Shown: in pieces, positions 62,039-64,000 of the stretch
Position numbering within the stretch: position 1 is the first letter of the stretch
How the letters are laid out: each line of letters begins with the position of its first letter
DNA from: JANQOZ01 sp045106555
Lineage (GTDB): Bacteria; Pseudomonadota; Gammaproteobacteria; Xanthomonadales; SZUA-38
Assembly (NCBI GenBank): GCA_045106555.1
Contig: JBGCET010000054.1
Coordinates: forward strand, 44,109-108,108
Reading direction: 5' to 3'
Length of the DNA stretch: 64,000 nucleotides
The notes under the pieces: model-generated
What the model was told of the DNA's origin: nothing
The model's input: the letters and a program-made list of their open reading frames with translations, nothing else
The model's database searches: none
Made by a program: the position numbers and the translations under genes

Positions 62039-62105
62039 CTCGAACTGCCTTGTTCAATCCCGCCTTTAGCCATGGGCGGAACATCGTGGATTATTAGAGA
62101 AGAAC

Positions 62106-62144
62106 GCGGCGCCGAAGAACCATTGAAACTCAGCGCCGCATTTT
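62106..62144 (+). terminator. Probable terminator after the MAPEG gene
   Basis: GCGGCGC (62106-62112) and GCGCCGC (62133-62139) form a 7-bp GC stem with a 20-nt loop, followed by ATTTT. The convergent SGNH-like gene ends 14 nt further on, so it may serve both strands. The loop is long and the T run short. Confidence 0.4.
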
Positions 62145-62152
62145 CTGGCCAT

Positions 62153-63631
62153 TTAGTAACGCAGTTCAAATTCTCCTCGGTGAATCACGTCCGGTCGGTG
62201 CGGCCCTTTGAACGATACAAATAGCGCCGGCCTTCCGCCATGCCAGTTTTCCTTCGCCGCCAGCTCTTGAAACGACCCGCCCTGTCGGGTAACAACTACC
62301 GTAATGATGCCGTCATCATCGCCGCGAACCGCGTCGGTCAGATCAAAGCTCGGTGAAGAATCCTTCGACCACAAAACGCCTTCCGACACGGGCATACCTG
62401 ATGCCGGCGGCGCATTACTTGCCGTGATGCTGTGTTCATCCCAATGGCTGTTATCTGCCACATCCACGCTGATGGTGGCCGCGGAATTAGGCAAGCTACG
62501 GAGGCTCAGTTTGGCGTGCAGCACGTCTTCCGCCGGTATGCGGCTAACGTCAAATCGCAGGTAGACGGATCGTTCATCGTTGCCCGTACTCAGAACCGGC
62601 AAGCCGCCAAAGTTACTGTCTGGCTGCAGAACATCAACGGTCGCGTCGTCGTTAACAATCATCGGATGCATGCCGCGAGCGGCCAGCCCTCGCCACCAGG
62701 GGCGAACGAAATCGGTGAGGTTGTTGAAAAAGCGCGTGAGCCTGCGGCCAACTTTGAGCTCCCCGTGCATGCTGGGGTGAACACCGTCGGCTTCAAAATC
62801 TTTCTCCAACCAACGCAGGCCAAATTCGCTCTGGTTAATACCGTCGGCCCAGAGATAAGGTCCCCACAATAATAGTGGCGCCTCAACTGAGCCCGCCGCT
62901 GGGTCGAAATTTAATTCCGGCACGCCATTGATTTGATCTTCAATCAACCATTTCACCGAAAACCCAGTTTCATAGCTTACTGGCTCTCCCCGTTGTGGAT
63001 CGTCGGAATATCCCCCATAAACGCGGCTGGACAGGAAGGCGATTCGCAGATTGGGAAACAGGTCTCGTGCATTGTTTAACGCCGCCGCAATATCACTGCG
63101 CAAACTGCGCGCGTGATCGGGAAAGGTGGCGATTGGATCGCGCTGGGCCAGCTTCACCCAGGCCACCTGCACCTGTTGGTTACTGAGCCCGGCGGCAGTG
63201 ATTTTGTCCTGAACTACATCCCAGTACTGGGCGTCAGGGTCTGCGATAACGTCAGCCGTTTGCCCAGACTGCGCGGTGTTCACCAGCACCACACGTGAGC
63301 GGCGGCTAACCGTCAGATCAGCAAACCGCTCAAAGACTTTAAACTCCTGGGTGGTGTTAGACATACCGATGGTTATGAACCCGGTCTTGCCCTGCGGGTC
63401 GACGTTACCAACAGCATCCAGCGGCGTAATGGCTGCTGCCTGAATCCTCGCTGCCTCGCCATGGGCCGCTGGCACCTCATTGGATCCTCCGGGGTACAAG
63501 CCGCCTTGAAAGCCCTGGTAGCTGTCCGCGCCTAACGTGGGCAATGGAATGTTGCCGGTAAACGGCTGAGCGGAGAGCTGCCCGCTGGCGGAAATCACTA
63601 TTGAAGCCAATAAAATCTTACGAATATCCAT
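62153..63631 (-). CDS. Exported SGNH-hydrolase-like protein with C-terminal CBM96/DNRLRE-like domain
   Basis: The 492-residue protein starts MDIRKILLASIVISASGQLSAQ (Sec signal). The N-terminal part resembles an SGNH esterase: TIGMSNTTQEF near residue 90 may be block I with the nucleophile serine and FEADGVHPSMHG near 285 looks like the block V D-x-H. The C-terminal 150 residues look like a DNRLRE/CBM96 beta-sandwich (DATVDVLQPDSNFGG, VYLRFDVSRIP, WDEHSITASNAPP). Such a protein may deacylate a polysaccharide. The substrate and actual activity are not known. Confidence 0.72.
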   Translation of the reverse strand: MDIRKILLASIVISASGQLSAQPFTGNIPLPTLGADSYQGFQGGLYPGGSNEVPAAHGEAARIQAAAITPLDAVGNVDPQGKTGFITIGMSNTTQEFKVFERFADLTVSRRSRVVLVNTAQSGQTADVIADPDAQYWDVVQDKITAAGLSNQQVQVAWVKLAQRDPIATFPDHARSLRSDIAAALNNARDLFPNLRIAFLSSRVYGGYSDDPQRGEPVSYETGFSVKWLIEDQINGVPELNFDPAAGSVEAPLLLWGPYLWADGINQSEFGLRWLEKDFEADGVHPSMHGELKVGRRLTRFFNNLTDFVRPWWRGLAARGMHPMIVNDDATVDVLQPDSNFGGLPVLSTGNDERSVYLRFDVSRIPAEDVLHAKLSLRSLPNSAATISVDVADNSHWDEHSITASNAPPASGMPVSEGVLWSKDSSPSFDLTDAVRGDDDGIITVVVTRQGGSFQELAAKENWHGGRPALFVSFKGPHRPDVIHRGEFELRY

Positions 63632-63751
63632 AGGATGTCTCCCTGATGAGTGGTGTGCCTCTCAGAGATGACAACGCGGCAGGGGAAAATCCGTTGACCG
63701 ATGGTCTGTACAGCCAGCAAGGATTACATTATCCTTTGCGACCTTCATCGG

Positions 63752-63827
63752 GGGCCGTTAGCTCAGTTGGTAGAGCAGTGGACTTTTAATCCATTGGTCG
63801 TAGGTTCGAATCCTACACGGCCCACCA
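63752..63827 (+). tRNA. tRNA-Lys (anticodon UUU)
   Basis: A complete cloverleaf is readable: acceptor arms GGGCCGT and ACGGCCC, D-arm with AGCTCAGTTGGTAGAGC, anticodon loop CTTTTAA with anticodon TTT, T-arm GGTTCGAATCC, and an encoded 3' CCA (63825-63827). Length 76 nt. Its 3' end is the likely attachment site of the element whose integrase begins 15 bp away. Confidence 0.98.
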
Positions 63828-63842
63828 TTTTCCCTCGGTTTT

Positions 63843-64000
63843 TCAGTAAGTTGCCGCACCCTCCAAGCGCGGCTCGCGTACCTCGTTTTCCATTTGTGCC
63901 AGATTTGTGCCAATTACGTTGGCTGCATAGGCGGCAACATGGCTCGGAGCCAGATGTGCGTACCGTAAAACCATGTCGAAACTGGCCCATCCACCAAGCT
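63843..64000 (-). CDS. Tyrosine-type integrase, C-terminal fragment (runs off the window)
   Basis: The last 51 residues of an integrase are on the minus strand: LGGWASFDMVLRYAHLAPSH followed by VAAYAANV and a tail ending AATY. LGGW and RYAHLAP are the box II landmarks of phage and island integrases, and the Y in RYAHL is the catalytic tyrosine. The stop at 63843 lies 16 bp from the tRNA-Lys end. The rest of the gene, and the element it belongs to, continue past the window. Frame and motif are clear although short. Confidence 0.85.
   Translation of the reverse strand, partial: LGGWASFDMVLRYAHLAPSHVAAYAANVIGTNLAQMENEVREPRLEGAATY

Noticed and set aside
63763..63990. 75-residue minus-strand open frame across the tRNA
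   Set aside because: It reads through the tRNA gene (VGRVGFEPTTNGLK is a typical antisense-tRNA artefact); the real integrase frame is one base away.
1..64000. CRISPR arrays, insertion sequences, rRNA genes
   Set aside because: I saw no regular repeat-spacer arrays, transposase genes or rRNA sequence; the only mobile-element gene is the integrase fragment at the right edge.

Overview
The window is chromosomal DNA from a gammaproteobacterium with moderately high GC. The gene set (bamC-dapA, tusDCB-tusE, phoBR, ppk-ppx, phoU, relA, hrpA, yoaA-like helicase, pcnB) and the many TonB-type, outer-membrane and exported proteins suggest a free-living, probably aquatic, Gram-negative. I cannot place it to genus.

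Layout. 1-4.3 kb: the 5' end of pcnB, fdxA, bamC-dapA, bcp and a PIN-PhoH protein. 4.3-10.7 kb: an AI-2E-type permease, a beta-barrel protein, a NeuC-like epimerase next to a sugar aminotransferase, and an exported protein of unknown function. 10.8-12.2 kb: the tusDCBE tRNA-thiolation operon. 12.2-20.9 kb: phosphate and polyphosphate genes (phoB, phoR, a GNAT acetyltransferase, a bepA-like protease, ppk, ppx, phoU). 21.3-31.5 kb: a complete TonB2-type transport system (DUF3450 protein, TtpC-like ExbB, ExbB, ExbD, TonB, TPR protein, TonB-dependent receptor) followed by an exported beta-helix protein. 31.6-36.7 kb: an M56 peptidase/TonB-domain fusion with a BlaI-type repressor, a YoaA/DinG helicase and a TPR lipoprotein. 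36.8-44.8 kb: an exported DUF4412-like protein, a 1446-residue triple glycosyltransferase and a Ser/Thr kinase. 44.9-49.1 kb: relA, a cytochrome P450 and a ribokinase on one strand. 49.4-58.2 kb: a large exported repeat protein, a small exported protein, a MATE exporter and hrpA. 58.3-63.6 kb: dps, adenosine deaminase, a PucR-like regulator, a YCII protein, a MAPEG protein and an exported SGNH-like protein. The right end holds tRNA-Lys(UUU) and the C-terminus of a tyrosine integrase, which marks the edge of an integrated element.

The main finding is that the TonB2 system looks phosphate regulated. Sequences resembling PhoB boxes (7-bp half-sites at an 11-bp period, in the orientation of the gene) lie upstream of the TonB operon, the beta-helix gene, phoBR and, more weakly, ppk. 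In the two TonB-system promoters the box is followed at exactly 10 bp by a -10-like hexamer. I infer a dedicated outer-membrane uptake system induced by phosphate starvation, with an unknown and possibly phosphorus-containing substrate, lying beside its regulator genes. All functional statements are read from sequence without database searches.
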